Shown in pieces: positions 35,787 to 43,804 of a DNA stretch of 64,000 nucleotides. The first letter of the stretch is position 1; the number at the start of each line of letters is the position of its first letter. Made by a program: the position numbers and the translations under genes. The notes below the pieces were generated by a model that was not told the DNA's origin, ran no database searches, and worked only from the letters and a program-made list of their open reading frames with translations. The stretch is from DATFVA01 sp963711455 (GTDB lineage Bacteria; Bacteroidota; Ignavibacteria; Ignavibacteriales; Ignavibacteriaceae), in assembly GCA_963711455.1 (NCBI GenBank), contig CAVQEH010000002.1:496001-560000 (forward strand), in the 5' to 3' direction.

Positions 35787-35827
35787 AGAGTTGTCATCTT
35801 AAAATGAAAAATAAAGATGGCAACTCT
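35787..35827. terminator. Bidirectional terminator between rhodanese and TPR genes
   Basis: A 14-bp stem with one G-T pair (35787-35800 with 35814-35827), 13-base loop. It separates convergent genes. Confidence 0.7.
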
Positions 35828-35848
35828 TTACAAAAAAACTTCATAAAA

Positions 35849-36613
35849 TTATTCCAGTTCCTTTAATCTTCTTTCGGCTTTTTTAATGGCAAACTTATCT
35901 CTGAAATTTTTCTGGGGATAGGTTAAAAGTTTTTTAAGAAGAATAATCTCATCATCTTTATCACCCATAGATTTATAAGTACGCGATAGCTGGAAAGTGG
36001 CAACAATAGTATTCGGCTTAACCTGTAAAGCTTTATTTAACATCTCAATTGATTCGTTAAAAGTACCCTCAGGAACATTCCCGAAGAAAGTATTTGCAAA
36101 TATCCTTTCAATCCAGCTAAGATCGGCAATCTGCCTGTAATAAATTCCCAGAATAATATAAGAAAGATATTGATCAGGATTCATTTGAAGAGATTTTTTT
36201 GCATTATCTTCAATTTTATGCGCGAGCTTAATCTTTTCTTTGCCGCCTTCAAACAACGCCCGGTTTCCGTAGGATAGTGCGAGATAAGCATAAGATGCGG
36301 CACTGTCGGGAAAATCTTTTCCCAGCATTTCAGAATATTCCAAAGCTTTTTTTATCATAACTTCAGAACTATCTCTCTCACGGTATTCATAGAATTCTTC
36401 ACCTAAATCATTATAAGTTCTTGCAAGTCTGAATATTACTTCATAGTTATCGGGAGAGAGCTTATAAGCCATCAGATAGCTCTTCAGGGCTGAATGGTTA
36501 TTAAATTCCGAATAATATTGATCGCCTTGTTTAAGATAATCTTTGTATGTCTCCGAACTGACAGAATAAACCGGGATGAGAAACAAATATAAAAGCACCA
36601 GGGAGATTTTCAT
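35849..36613 (-). CDS. Exported TPR-repeat protein
   Basis: A 254-residue protein with a signal peptide (1-20, ending YSVSS) followed by tetratricopeptide-like helical pairs: DQYYSEFNNHSALKSYLMAY, VIFRLARTYNDLGEEFYEYR, AASYAYLALSYGNRALFEGG, QYLSYIILGIYYRQIADLSW and TIVATFQLSRTYKSMGDKDD. It probably acts as a periplasmic protein-binding scaffold. It begins 25 bases after the dienelactone hydrolase-like gene ends and is probably in one operon with it. No enzyme domain is present. Confidence 0.75.
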   Translation of the reverse strand: MKISLVLLYLFLIPVYSVSSETYKDYLKQGDQYYSEFNNHSALKSYLMAYKLSPDNYEVIFRLARTYNDLGEEFYEYRERDSSEVMIKKALEYSEMLGKDFPDSAASYAYLALSYGNRALFEGGKEKIKLAHKIEDNAKKSLQMNPDQYLSYIILGIYYRQIADLSWIERIFANTFFGNVPEGTFNESIEMLNKALQVKPNTIVATFQLSRTYKSMGDKDDEIILLKKLLTYPQKNFRDKFAIKKAERRLKELE

Positions 36614-36638
36614 TTGCCGTTTCCTCTTAAGTAATCTT

Positions 36639-37466
36639 TTATTTTTTTATCTGCTTCAAATGGTTATCAAGAAAGACATATATTTCTTTCCAGGCTTTTT
36701 CAGTTGTAGATTTATTATAAAGTTTCGAATTGTTAGGATTCATGAAAGCATGTCCAACGCCGGGGTATATATAGATTTTATTTTTAATCCCAGCTTTGTT
36801 CAATGATTCTTCAAATGAATTGACAATTGAGGGAGTTATATTTTGATCATTTTCGCCAAAGATTCCAAGTACTGACCCTTTTATTTTTTTCAGCGTTTCC
36901 ACATCATTTATAAGTCTCCCGTAACAAATAACGCAGGCAGACAAATCATTACTCAATGCTGCTCTGAGAGAATAGCCTCCTCCCATGCACCAGCCGATAG
37001 AACCCATGTTGTTCTTATCAACAGATTTCATATCCTGTAAATAATCAAATGCCGAGCTTAAATCCATTGCAGACTGTTCAAGGGAAACACTCCCAGAAAG
37101 TTTGCGTGCTTCATCCGGTGAAGTCGTTGATTTACCACGGTAAAGATCGATTGCCAGGGCTACATACCCGCTGTCAGCAAAATCATCAGCATTTTTCTTT
37201 ACCCAGTCATTTAATCCCCACCACTCATGAATTAAAATAAGAGCGGGGAAAGGACCTTTCCCATCAGGGACTGCAAGGTAAGATGATACAGTATCTTTTC
37301 CGCTTGTATAATTTACCATTGTTGTTTTTATGCCAGGCATATTAACAGAATTATCTCCCTTCTCGTTTTTAGTTTGAGCATAAATTTCTTTCCCTCCGGG
37401 GTAATGCACGAAAACCGTAGAAATTAATAGAATAGAAAAAAATGTTATTCTATTCATAGCATTCAT
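36639..37466 (-). CDS. Dienelactone hydrolase-family protein, exported
   Basis: A 275-residue alpha/beta hydrolase with an N-terminal signal segment (5-31). The catalytic triad of the dienelactone hydrolase family is visible as Cys160 in GWCMGGG, Asp207 in GENDQ and His239 in GVGHAF; EWWGLNDWVK near 81-90 is also a family hallmark. Most relatives are cytoplasmic and hydrolyse lactones or esters; the substrate is unknown and the exported form suggests another role. A second ATG at 37457 is equally possible. It is upstream of the TPR gene on the same strand. Confidence 0.85.
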   Translation of the reverse strand: MNAMNRITFFSILLISTVFVHYPGGKEIYAQTKNEKGDNSVNMPGIKTTMVNYTSGKDTVSSYLAVPDGKGPFPALILIHEWWGLNDWVKKNADDFADSGYVALAIDLYRGKSTTSPDEARKLSGSVSLEQSAMDLSSAFDYLQDMKSVDKNNMGSIGWCMGGGYSLRAALSNDLSACVICYGRLINDVETLKKIKGSVLGIFGENDQNITPSIVNSFEESLNKAGIKNKIYIYPGVGHAFMNPNNSKLYNKSTTEKAWKEIYVFLDNHLKQIKK

Positions 37467-37621
37467 TAATTTTTAAAAGATTTTAAACTTAAATATTATT
37501 CGTGGTTATATAGTGATACTTAAATCACAAAAGGGATGGAAAGAGAATGACAAATAAAAACTAACGGTAATGATTAGTTTAGGAAATGAATTGATTCGTA
37601 TTTTATTTTTGTCTTTTTACT

Positions 37622-38044
37622 TTAAACGGCAATATTTCTCGGCTTCATTCTTAAGAGAAGTGAAAGATCCCTGGAAGCTAATATTTTTCTTCCCTGGTAT
37701 TTATAAACCAGCACGAGAACTTCGTCGAAAGGAGAGCCATCATCTTTGAATATAGGAAGAATACTATTGAGAGGGACAATTTCTTTGTCAACGCTAATGA
37801 AATTTTTGTTCTCAAGATAATCTAAAAGGCTTGTGAATTTTTTAATCTTTTCAAAGAACCTGTTTTCCTCAACAGGAACTATGATTTCTTCTGTATTAAA
37901 GACAACATTAAAGTACCAAAAATGGTTAATCTTGTAACGAACGCGGATGTACGAGCAGCACTCACTAATAAACGATTCTATATCTTTAACTTTCCCATCA
38001 GAAATTTTCTGAATAATTAATTTATCATCTTCATCAAAATACAT
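37622..38044 (-). CDS. Hypothetical protein
   Basis: A 140-residue soluble alpha/beta protein with AGGTGATC just upstream of its ATG. I do not recognise it. It has an acidic start (MYFDEDDKLI), a Trp/Tyr-rich middle (NHFWYFNVVF) and a basic end (SLLLRMKPRN), without signal or membrane helix. It is divergent from a membrane-protein gene, and no operon partner is seen. Confidence 0.55.
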   Translation of the reverse strand: MYFDEDDKLIIQKISDGKVKDIESFISECCSYIRVRYKINHFWYFNVVFNTEEIIVPVEENRFFEKIKKFTSLLDYLENKNFISVDKEIVPLNSILPIFKDDGSPFDEVLVLVYKYQGRKILASRDLSLLLRMKPRNIAV

Positions 38045-38098
38045 ACGATCACCTCAAATGTTTCCGATTTTAGAACAATCAAAATGCCAGAATAAATA

Positions 38099-38683
38099 AT
38101 GTTGAATTTGGTAAAAACTACCAGAACCTATGCTTCAATTTTTGGCGTAATTGCCATTTGTGGCGGAAAAGAATATCAGAATTTAACTTCTAAAAAGATT
38201 TTTTTTACTGGAACGATATATGCGTCTAAAAATAAAGAAAATAAAATTTTATTAATGAGAAAAGTAAAGATAATATTAAGTGTTGTTATCCCTGATTTCG
38301 GAGGGATAGTAATAAATACTATTCCTATGATTCTGTTTTTATCATTAACTAACTTTTTTGCAGGTGAAACACAAGGGATTCCACTATTGGTAGTAGCAGC
38401 CATTCTATTGATGTCCCTCGCTTTATTCCTTATTCCTTCACGACTGATATTAATTATTGCCCGGATGTTAAATATGAACCTGGATGAATATGGTACTTTT
38501 TCAGTTGCAATAATCGGAGGACTAATAGGGGGCAGCCTTTTCTATTTTTTAATACTATCGCACTTCTCTTTAAATTGGCTTAATATACTTGATTATGCTC
38601 TACTTGGAGTAATACAAAGTACAATTGTTCAGTTCATTTATCAGTTTATTCCCGATAACTGGAAAGTTCAAGCGGCTGAATAA
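38099..38683 (+). CDS. Predicted membrane protein, unknown function
   Basis: Up to 194 residues; the start is uncertain. The ATG at 38099 has no ribosome site and the first 52 residues are not obviously part of the fold; an internal ATG at 38255 (MRKVKIILSV) opens directly on the first of about four membrane helices. Helices cover roughly 56-75, 80-115, 128-155 and 162-185, with SVAIIGGLIGGS as a Gly-rich helix. No family recognised, no partner nearby. Confidence 0.5.
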   Translation: MLNLVKTTRTYASIFGVIAICGGKEYQNLTSKKIFFTGTIYASKNKENKILLMRKVKIILSVVIPDFGGIVINTIPMILFLSLTNFFAGETQGIPLLVVAAILLMSLALFLIPSRLILIIARMLNMNLDEYGTFSVAIIGGLIGGSLFYFLILSHFSLNWLNILDYALLGVIQSTIVQFIYQFIPDNWKVQAAE

Positions 38684-38715
38684 GTTAATTACTTTTAATT
38701 CTGGAAATTCTTCTC

Positions 38716-39480
38716 CTACTCAATCTTAAATTCAAATCTTGATTCTTGCCACGATTTAGTCCCTGTATCCAGTGACTTTTCAATAAATAATACTTCATTC
38801 ATACTATTAATTAAGAGGACGGTTGAGGAGCGGGTACCATAATTTTCACTTTTTATAAAAACAGGTGAAACGGCTTTTTCAAGTTCGGAACTTAATCCGG
38901 TATCAGGAAGCTGATCATCCGGAGTTTCCGTTTCATCTGATAATATTTTAAATAAATCATCTGTTACAATTTCTTCTTCTGAGGTTACTTCAAGAAAAGC
39001 TTTTTTGCTTTTTACAACTTTTTGCCAGGGAGTATCAAGCAGGTGATTGCTCAATCCATAAACACCTTCGGTTAATTGGGTTAGCTGCTTTGTCTGATTA
39101 GAAAAATAGTAAAGTGTTTCAATGTCCGAAAATAAAAGATTGTATCCGTTATAATCATCAGCTTTTTCATTTAAACCGTGTCCGTAAATTAAAGGTGAAT
39201 CTTTTGAAAGAAGGAAATTTGTTACCAATTCGCCTCTGGAAGAAGCATTTTTTTTCAATGTTCTCATATCGCGGTAATTAGTAACAGCAGCGAATCTTCC
39301 GTTTTTTGTAATTCCAAGCCATGTTCCACCTGCTTCAAGATCTTTACCCGCAAGCAATTTGGGATGATCTTTCCAGAAATGTGCTGTCGCTGTTGGCCGA
39401 TTATAAAATTCATCCCGGTTTGCTGCAACAATTAAAGGATACTCAGGGTGGTTGTTGAAAGAAATTAAAAGAAGACACAT
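38716..39480 (-). CDS. NRDE (TANGO2-like) family protein
   Basis: A 254-residue protein of the NRDE/TANGO2 family, named for the motif seen at residues 20-23 in AANRDEFYNRPT. It begins MCLLL with Cys2, as many members do, followed by LLAGKDLEAGGTWLGITKNGRFAAVTNYR (family core, about 41-69). In animals TANGO2 affects lipid and heme handling; in bacteria the function is not established. It is a single gene with a strong own promoter, convergent with the membrane-protein gene at 38683. Confidence 0.9.
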   Translation of the reverse strand: MCLLLISFNNHPEYPLIVAANRDEFYNRPTATAHFWKDHPKLLAGKDLEAGGTWLGITKNGRFAAVTNYRDMRTLKKNASSRGELVTNFLLSKDSPLIYGHGLNEKADDYNGYNLLFSDIETLYYFSNQTKQLTQLTEGVYGLSNHLLDTPWQKVVKSKKAFLEVTSEEEIVTDDLFKILSDETETPDDQLPDTGLSSELEKAVSPVFIKSENYGTRSSTVLLINSMNEVLFIEKSLDTGTKSWQESRFEFKIE

Positions 39481-39535
39481 AAATTTTCCGTCTTAAAATT
39501 CCGGTTGAATTATTGGTCTAACTATTTTGTCTGAT

Positions 39536-39567
39536 CAAAAATTATTTAGGCCTTTCAAAATTGTCAA
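39536..39567 (-). promoter_or_regulatory. Predicted promoter of NRDE gene
   Basis: On the minus strand TTGACA (39567-39562), 17-base spacer, TAATTTTTG (39544-39536). Close to both sigma-70 -35 and Bacteroidota -7 consensus. Confidence 0.6.
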
Positions 39568-39714
39568 TAGCTGGATCAATTTAATTTTGATTTGTGTGTA
39601 CAAAAAAAAATTATTTATTCATTTTTCATTATGAAAGGGATAGATATACGAAAAGTTGGAATAAAGGAAATTAACAAAGTTAATACAACCTGCCTGTGGG
39701 ATAAACAAATTAAT

Positions 39715-39742
39715 CAATAAAAATGCGGGTTGATAAACCCGC
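39715..39742 (-). terminator. Rho-independent terminator of acidic-protein gene
   Basis: Minus strand: perfect 7-bp stem GCGGGTT/AACCCGC (39742-39725), 4-base loop, then a T-rich tract (complement of the A-run at 39717-39723). Confidence 0.75.
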
Positions 39743-39768
39743 CATAAATTCATATAGGGAGAACCTTA

Positions 39769-40059
39769 CTAATAATTATCATCGTCATCTTCATTCATGA
39801 AATTGCTTTCATCTTCATTTTCATTTTCATCTTCATCTTCATTCTCTTCCCACATTTTATCATTTTCTTCATCAGGATCGGGTTCAAATTCGCTGTCATC
39901 AGGATCGTAATTATCTGTATAATAATTTCGGTTATTTAATTTATTTTTTTCAGAGCGGGAATGTTTAATTTCACTTCTATGTTTTTTATAGTTACGAATC
40001 TTTTCTCCTCTTTCACCTCTGGCTTTATTATCTCTTTCATCTCTATCTCTGGAATCCAT
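39769..40059 (-). CDS. Small block-charged, highly acidic protein
   Basis: A 96-residue low-complexity protein with two charge blocks. Residues 1-46 are rich in Arg, Lys and Asp (RDRDERDNKARGERGEK), and residues 50-96 are almost only Asp, Glu and Asn, ending DDDDNY. No folded domain is expected. A good ribosome site (GGGAGG) precedes the ATG and a clean terminator follows, so it is a real, separately transcribed gene despite its composition. Function unknown; disordered charged proteins of this kind can bind basic proteins, metals or nucleic-acid-binding proteins, but nothing here decides that. Confidence 0.65.
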   Translation of the reverse strand: MDSRDRDERDNKARGERGEKIRNYKKHRSEIKHSRSEKNKLNNRNYYTDNYDPDDSEFEPDPDEENDKMWEENEDEDENENEDESNFMNEDDDDNY

Positions 40060-40180
40060 AACAACCTCCCGGCCTATAAAAAAATATTAATTTCAGATAA
40101 AAATATTGTCCAATTTTTTAGAATCAAAATAGTACAGCCTGCTTAAAAGCACAATGTGATATTTTGCAACAGCATCAAAA

Positions 40181-40462
40181 TTATTGAATTTCTATACCGG
40201 GGGAAAAAGCAATGAAACCTTCAATATTTAATTTATTATTCTTAATATCGGGATAGTACCAGGCTCCATTCCAGTTTATAGCATCACCGACCAGGATATT
40301 GTAAAAATTAGCGGTACCGAGATCAGCATCTATATGCCTGGTGTAACTTTTCTTTAAGAATTCTTTTTTTACCGAACCGGGAGGGAAATAAGTATAACCA
40401 TTTATGTTCTTTGCTTTTTTACTTTCAGCAATAACCTCACCATTCCAGATAGCTTTCGCCAT
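40181..40462 (-). CDS. DUF427-family protein
   Basis: A 93-residue protein matching the DUF427 family: AKAIWNGEVIAES at the start, YFPPGSVKKEFLK in the middle, and AWYYPDIK near 68, all features of this small beta-barrel family often found as a single domain. Function is not known. A GGAGGA site is just upstream of the ATG, and a near-consensus sigma-70 promoter lies about 70 bases further upstream. Confidence 0.88.
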   Translation of the reverse strand: MAKAIWNGEVIAESKKAKNINGYTYFPPGSVKKEFLKKSYTRHIDADLGTANFYNILVGDAINWNGAWYYPDIKNNKLNIEGFIAFSPGIEIQ

Positions 40463-40953
40463 ATTTAATCCTCCAATATTACTTGTTGCTTAATATTGCT
40501 AATGTTTATTATTTTCTGCGTTTGGTATGCTTTACTATAATATAAAGAATTCAGAATGTCAATCCTTCAAAAATTCCCCTCTGGGAGCGTTTTTATTAGT
40601 TGATTTTGATTTGAGATTAGGTATTTTAGTACAAATAAAAATTAACAGGTAATAGAATATAGAAAATTAGTTACCACATATCTTTTAATAATCACAGTTA
40701 AAAATTTTCATCACAGAAGAGAGATTAGTGATAATCTAGATTGAGGAATGTTATAATTTATTTTTAGAATGATTTGTATTGTTCTTACAAGTGTGTTTCA
40801 AAGGTAAGGTTCTGTCATTGATGAAAAATAAAATAAACTCCCAAAGATTTCAGAAGTAAAAATTGAAGAAGGTAATTATATTCTAATATACCCGGCTATA
40901 GTGGACAATGTTTTTAAACTCCTAAAGATGTAATCTAATAAAGGAGAACCTTT
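40463..40953. other. Divergent intergenic region, DUF427 to TonB receptor
   Basis: AT-rich, no gene seen. The left part holds the DUF427 promoter. A small hairpin AGATTA-GTGA-TAATCT (40722-40737) lies in the presumed TonB-gene leader side. I could not find a convincing promoter for the TonB receptor gene. Confidence 0.45.
40534..40562 (-). promoter_or_regulatory. Predicted promoter of DUF427 gene
   Basis: On the minus strand TTGACA (40562-40557), exactly 17 bases, TATAGT (40539-40534). Sigma-70-like with consensus -35 and 5/6 match at -10. Confidence 0.6.
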
Positions 40954-43788
40954 ATGAAAAAATTTTTACTGATTTTATGTTCATTTCTTATTGCTGTTTC
41001 AATATCATTTGCCGGTTCCACCGGTAAATTATCAGGAAAGATTACAGATAAATCAACCGGTGAATCTCTTCCCTTTGTAAATGTGGTTATAATGGGGACA
41101 ACAACAGGAGCAGCCACTGATGTTGACGGTAATTATAATATTCTCAACATTCAACCGGGAACGTATACTGTAAAAGCTTCTGCTATCGGGTACAATAGTA
41201 TGATTGTTGAGAATGTAAAGATTCAGATTGACCTTACTACCAGGATTGATTTTTCTCTTTCTCCTACCAGTGTAGAATTGGGACAGGAAGTTGTCGTCAT
41301 CGCATCCAAGCCTCTTGTTCAAAAAGATTTAACTTCGTCCACTGCGATTATAAATGCTCAGGATATTCAGGCTTTACCAATAACAAGTTTTCAGGATGCA
41401 TTACAACTTCAGGCCGGAATTGTAAAAGATAAAAATGGAGATTTTCATTTTCGTGGAGGCAGATCCGGTGAAGTTTCATATTGGATTGATGGTGTCCCTG
41501 TAACTAATGCTTACGATGGTAGTACAGTAGTTGATATAAATAAAAATTCAATTCAGGAAATGCAGCTTGTTACGGGTGCTTTCAACGCAGAGTATGGACA
41601 AGCTATGAGTGGTATAGTTAATATTGCTACAAAGACAGGTGGTAATGATACCCACGGAAATATAACTGCCTATCAGGGAGCGTATTTAACTCAGAATTCG
41701 GACGTATTCTATGGCACTCAAAGAGTCAACCCTTTTTTGGGTAGTACAGCAAACAAAATTAGCTGGCTGGAGGGTTCTTTAAATGGACCAATTTTAAATG
41801 ATATACTCTTTTATTATGTCGATGCCCGCTACTATTATACCGGCGGGTATTTATTTGGTCAACGCAGATACAATACTTTTGATATTGCGAACACTGTGGA
41901 TGTAAGTCCTGCAAACTGGATAATACCGCAAACAGGAGATGGTTCTATTGTTTCAATGGCTCCTAACATGGAGGCATATGCTCAGGGGAAACTGACTTTA
42001 AAAATTTCTCCGGCATTTACTATTTCGTATGATTACATTCTTGATAATACCCGTGGAAAAGATTATGACTTTGCTTATAAATATAATCCCGATGGTTTAT
42101 TAAGCAATTTTAAAAAGGGGTATTTGAATTCGTTGACTATCACTCATGCCGTAAGCAGTTCAACCTTCTATACTGTAGGATTATCAGATTATTTTACGGA
42201 TTATAGAGAATATCTTGATGCGAATACTTTTTCACTTTCTGATTTGTTTAATAGAAAAGATCCTTTCGATCAACAGTATGTGCATACAAAATTGTTATTA
42301 CCACCAGAGGGTACTTTTCTTACCGGTGGTACAAATATGACTCATAATGTTAGAAGTACAAATACTTATGTGGCTAAAATTGATTTAACCAGCCAGGTAT
42401 CTAATAATCATGAAATTAAAACCGGTGCATTATTTAATTATTATACTCTATTTCTTCATAACATAAATTTACATATGTCCCAGGCAGATAATAATCGTGA
42501 TCCGGTTGTTGATGGGAAAGCATTTTTACAGGATCCGGTTGTTATCCCTTCGATTGAAAGTCAGGACAATCAGTTTTATCAGCATAATCCCTGGCAAGCT
42601 TCTTTTTATGCACAGGATAAAATGGAGTATCAATCTATTATTGTTAACTTCGGATTAAGGTTTGATTATTTTCATCCCAATGGTCAGATCTTAGCAGATC
42701 CATCAGACCCCAATATTTATTTACCTTTAAAACCTCAAAATCAGGATAGTGTGGTTGCACCCGGTGGAACTCATGCAGATGCTGTTGCAAAAAGGATGAC
42801 ATATTGGTATAAAGATGCTACGGATAAATGGCAGGTTAGTCCAAGGCTTGGTGTTTCTTTTCCGATAACGGATAGAGGTGTTATTCATTTCTCGTACGGT
42901 TTGTTTTTCCAGATTCCATCGTTTGAAAGGTTGTTTGAAAATCCAATGTACAAGCTCCCGGTTACCGGCGGAAGCACAAATCTTGGAATTATCGGAAACC
43001 CGGATCTTAAACCGGAACAAACTACCAGCGGTGAATTAGGTGTTCAGCAGCAATTAACAGATGACATTGCAATAGACATAACCGGGTACTTCCGGGATAT
43101 TAGAAATTTAGCCGGAACTCTTAATGAAATACAATATGTATTCGGCGGAACAAAAATATACAGCCAGTATGTAAATACTGATTTTGGATTTATAAGGGGA
43201 ATTGTCCTATCCCTAAATAAAAGATTTTCAGATGGAATATCTGCTACTTTAGATTATACTTTTCAGATAGCAAAAGGAAACGCATCGGATCCGGCAAGTT
43301 CTTTTAATCTTAGAAATACCGGGGTACAGGCAGAGACTCAATTGATTCCTCTCGATTGGGATCAGACACATTCTGTTAATGCAACATTTAATTACGTTAA
43401 CAGAACTGCCGACTGGGGAGGAAGTATTGTTTTAAGATTCAGCACCGGTCAGCCATATACTCCGCAGGGAATAACTAATGTTGGCACTCTAGTTTATAAC
43501 TCGCAGAATATTCCATCAAGTACAGATATTGATTTAAGCCTTTACAAAGATTTTTCTATTGGTCCTTCAACCATGTCTCTTTTCTTAAGGATTAATAATT
43601 TAATAGATACAAAAAACCCGACACAGGTTTATACAGATACCGGTCAGCCTGACTGGTCGTTGGCTGAACAGCAGCAGCTTAGAATCGGCGGACCACACCC
43701 GGTTTCTTCAGTGCAAGACTGGTATACAAAACCAAATTATTATTCAGAACCAAGAAGAGTTGAGTTAGGTACAACTATTTCATTTTAA
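40954..43788 (+). CDS. TonB-dependent outer-membrane receptor with carboxypeptidase-like N-terminal domain
   Basis: A 944-residue outer-membrane protein with signal peptide (1-20, ending SFAG), an N-terminal carboxypeptidase-regulatory-like beta domain (about 22-105, GKITDKSTGESLPFVNVVIM), a plug domain (about 115-220, QDALQLQAGIVKDKNGDFHF and RGGRSGEVSYWIDGVPV) and a 22-strand-type barrel to the C-terminus, which ends with Phe. It probably imports a large or scarce ligand driven by TonB. Strong ribosome site AAAGGAG. It heads a set with a large exported protein and a PorV-like barrel, an arrangement common in Ignavibacteria-type genomes; the ligand is not known. Confidence 0.88.
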   Translation: MKKFLLILCSFLIAVSISFAGSTGKLSGKITDKSTGESLPFVNVVIMGTTTGAATDVDGNYNILNIQPGTYTVKASAIGYNSMIVENVKIQIDLTTRIDFSLSPTSVELGQEVVVIASKPLVQKDLTSSTAIINAQDIQALPITSFQDALQLQAGIVKDKNGDFHFRGGRSGEVSYWIDGVPVTNAYDGSTVVDINKNSIQEMQLVTGAFNAEYGQAMSGIVNIATKTGGNDTHGNITAYQGAYLTQNSDVFYGTQRVNPFLGSTANKISWLEGSLNGPILNDILFYYVDARYYYTGGYLFGQRRYNTFDIANTVDVSPANWIIPQTGDGSIVSMAPNMEAYAQGKLTLKISPAFTISYDYILDNTRGKDYDFAYKYNPDGLLSNFKKGYLNSLTITHAVSSSTFYTVGLSDYFTDYREYLDANTFSLSDLFNRKDPFDQQYVHTKLLLPPEGTFLTGGTNMTHNVRSTNTYVAKIDLTSQVSNNHEIKTGALFNYYTLFLHNINLHMSQADNNRDPVVDGKAFLQDPVVIPSIESQDNQFYQHNPWQASFYAQDKMEYQSIIVNFGLRFDYFHPNGQILADPSDPNIYLPLKPQNQDSVVAPGGTHADAVAKRMTYWYKDATDKWQVSPRLGVSFPITDRGVIHFSYGLFFQIPSFERLFENPMYKLPVTGGSTNLGIIGNPDLKPEQTTSGELGVQQQLTDDIAIDITGYFRDIRNLAGTLNEIQYVFGGTKIYSQYVNTDFGFIRGIVLSLNKRFSDGISATLDYTFQIAKGNASDPASSFNLRNTGVQAETQLIPLDWDQTHSVNATFNYVNRTADWGGSIVLRFSTGQPYTPQGITNVGTLVYNSQNIPSSTDIDLSLYKDFSIGPSTMSLFLRINNLIDTKNPTQVYTDTGQPDWSLAEQQQLRIGGPHPVSSVQDWYTKPNYYSEPRRVELGTTISF

Positions 43789-43804
43789 GATGCAGGTTTA
43801 AAAA

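Larger units (their letters stand above)
39481..39768. other. Intergenic region
   Basis: AT-rich; holds the NRDE promoter (39536-39567) and the terminator of the acidic-protein gene (39715-39742). Nothing else seen. Confidence 0.4.

Noticed and set aside
40463..40953. Small RNA or riboswitch upstream of the TonB receptor gene
   Set aside because: Only one weak hairpin (40722-40737) and no recognisable conserved riboswitch core, for example no cobalamin-box sequence.
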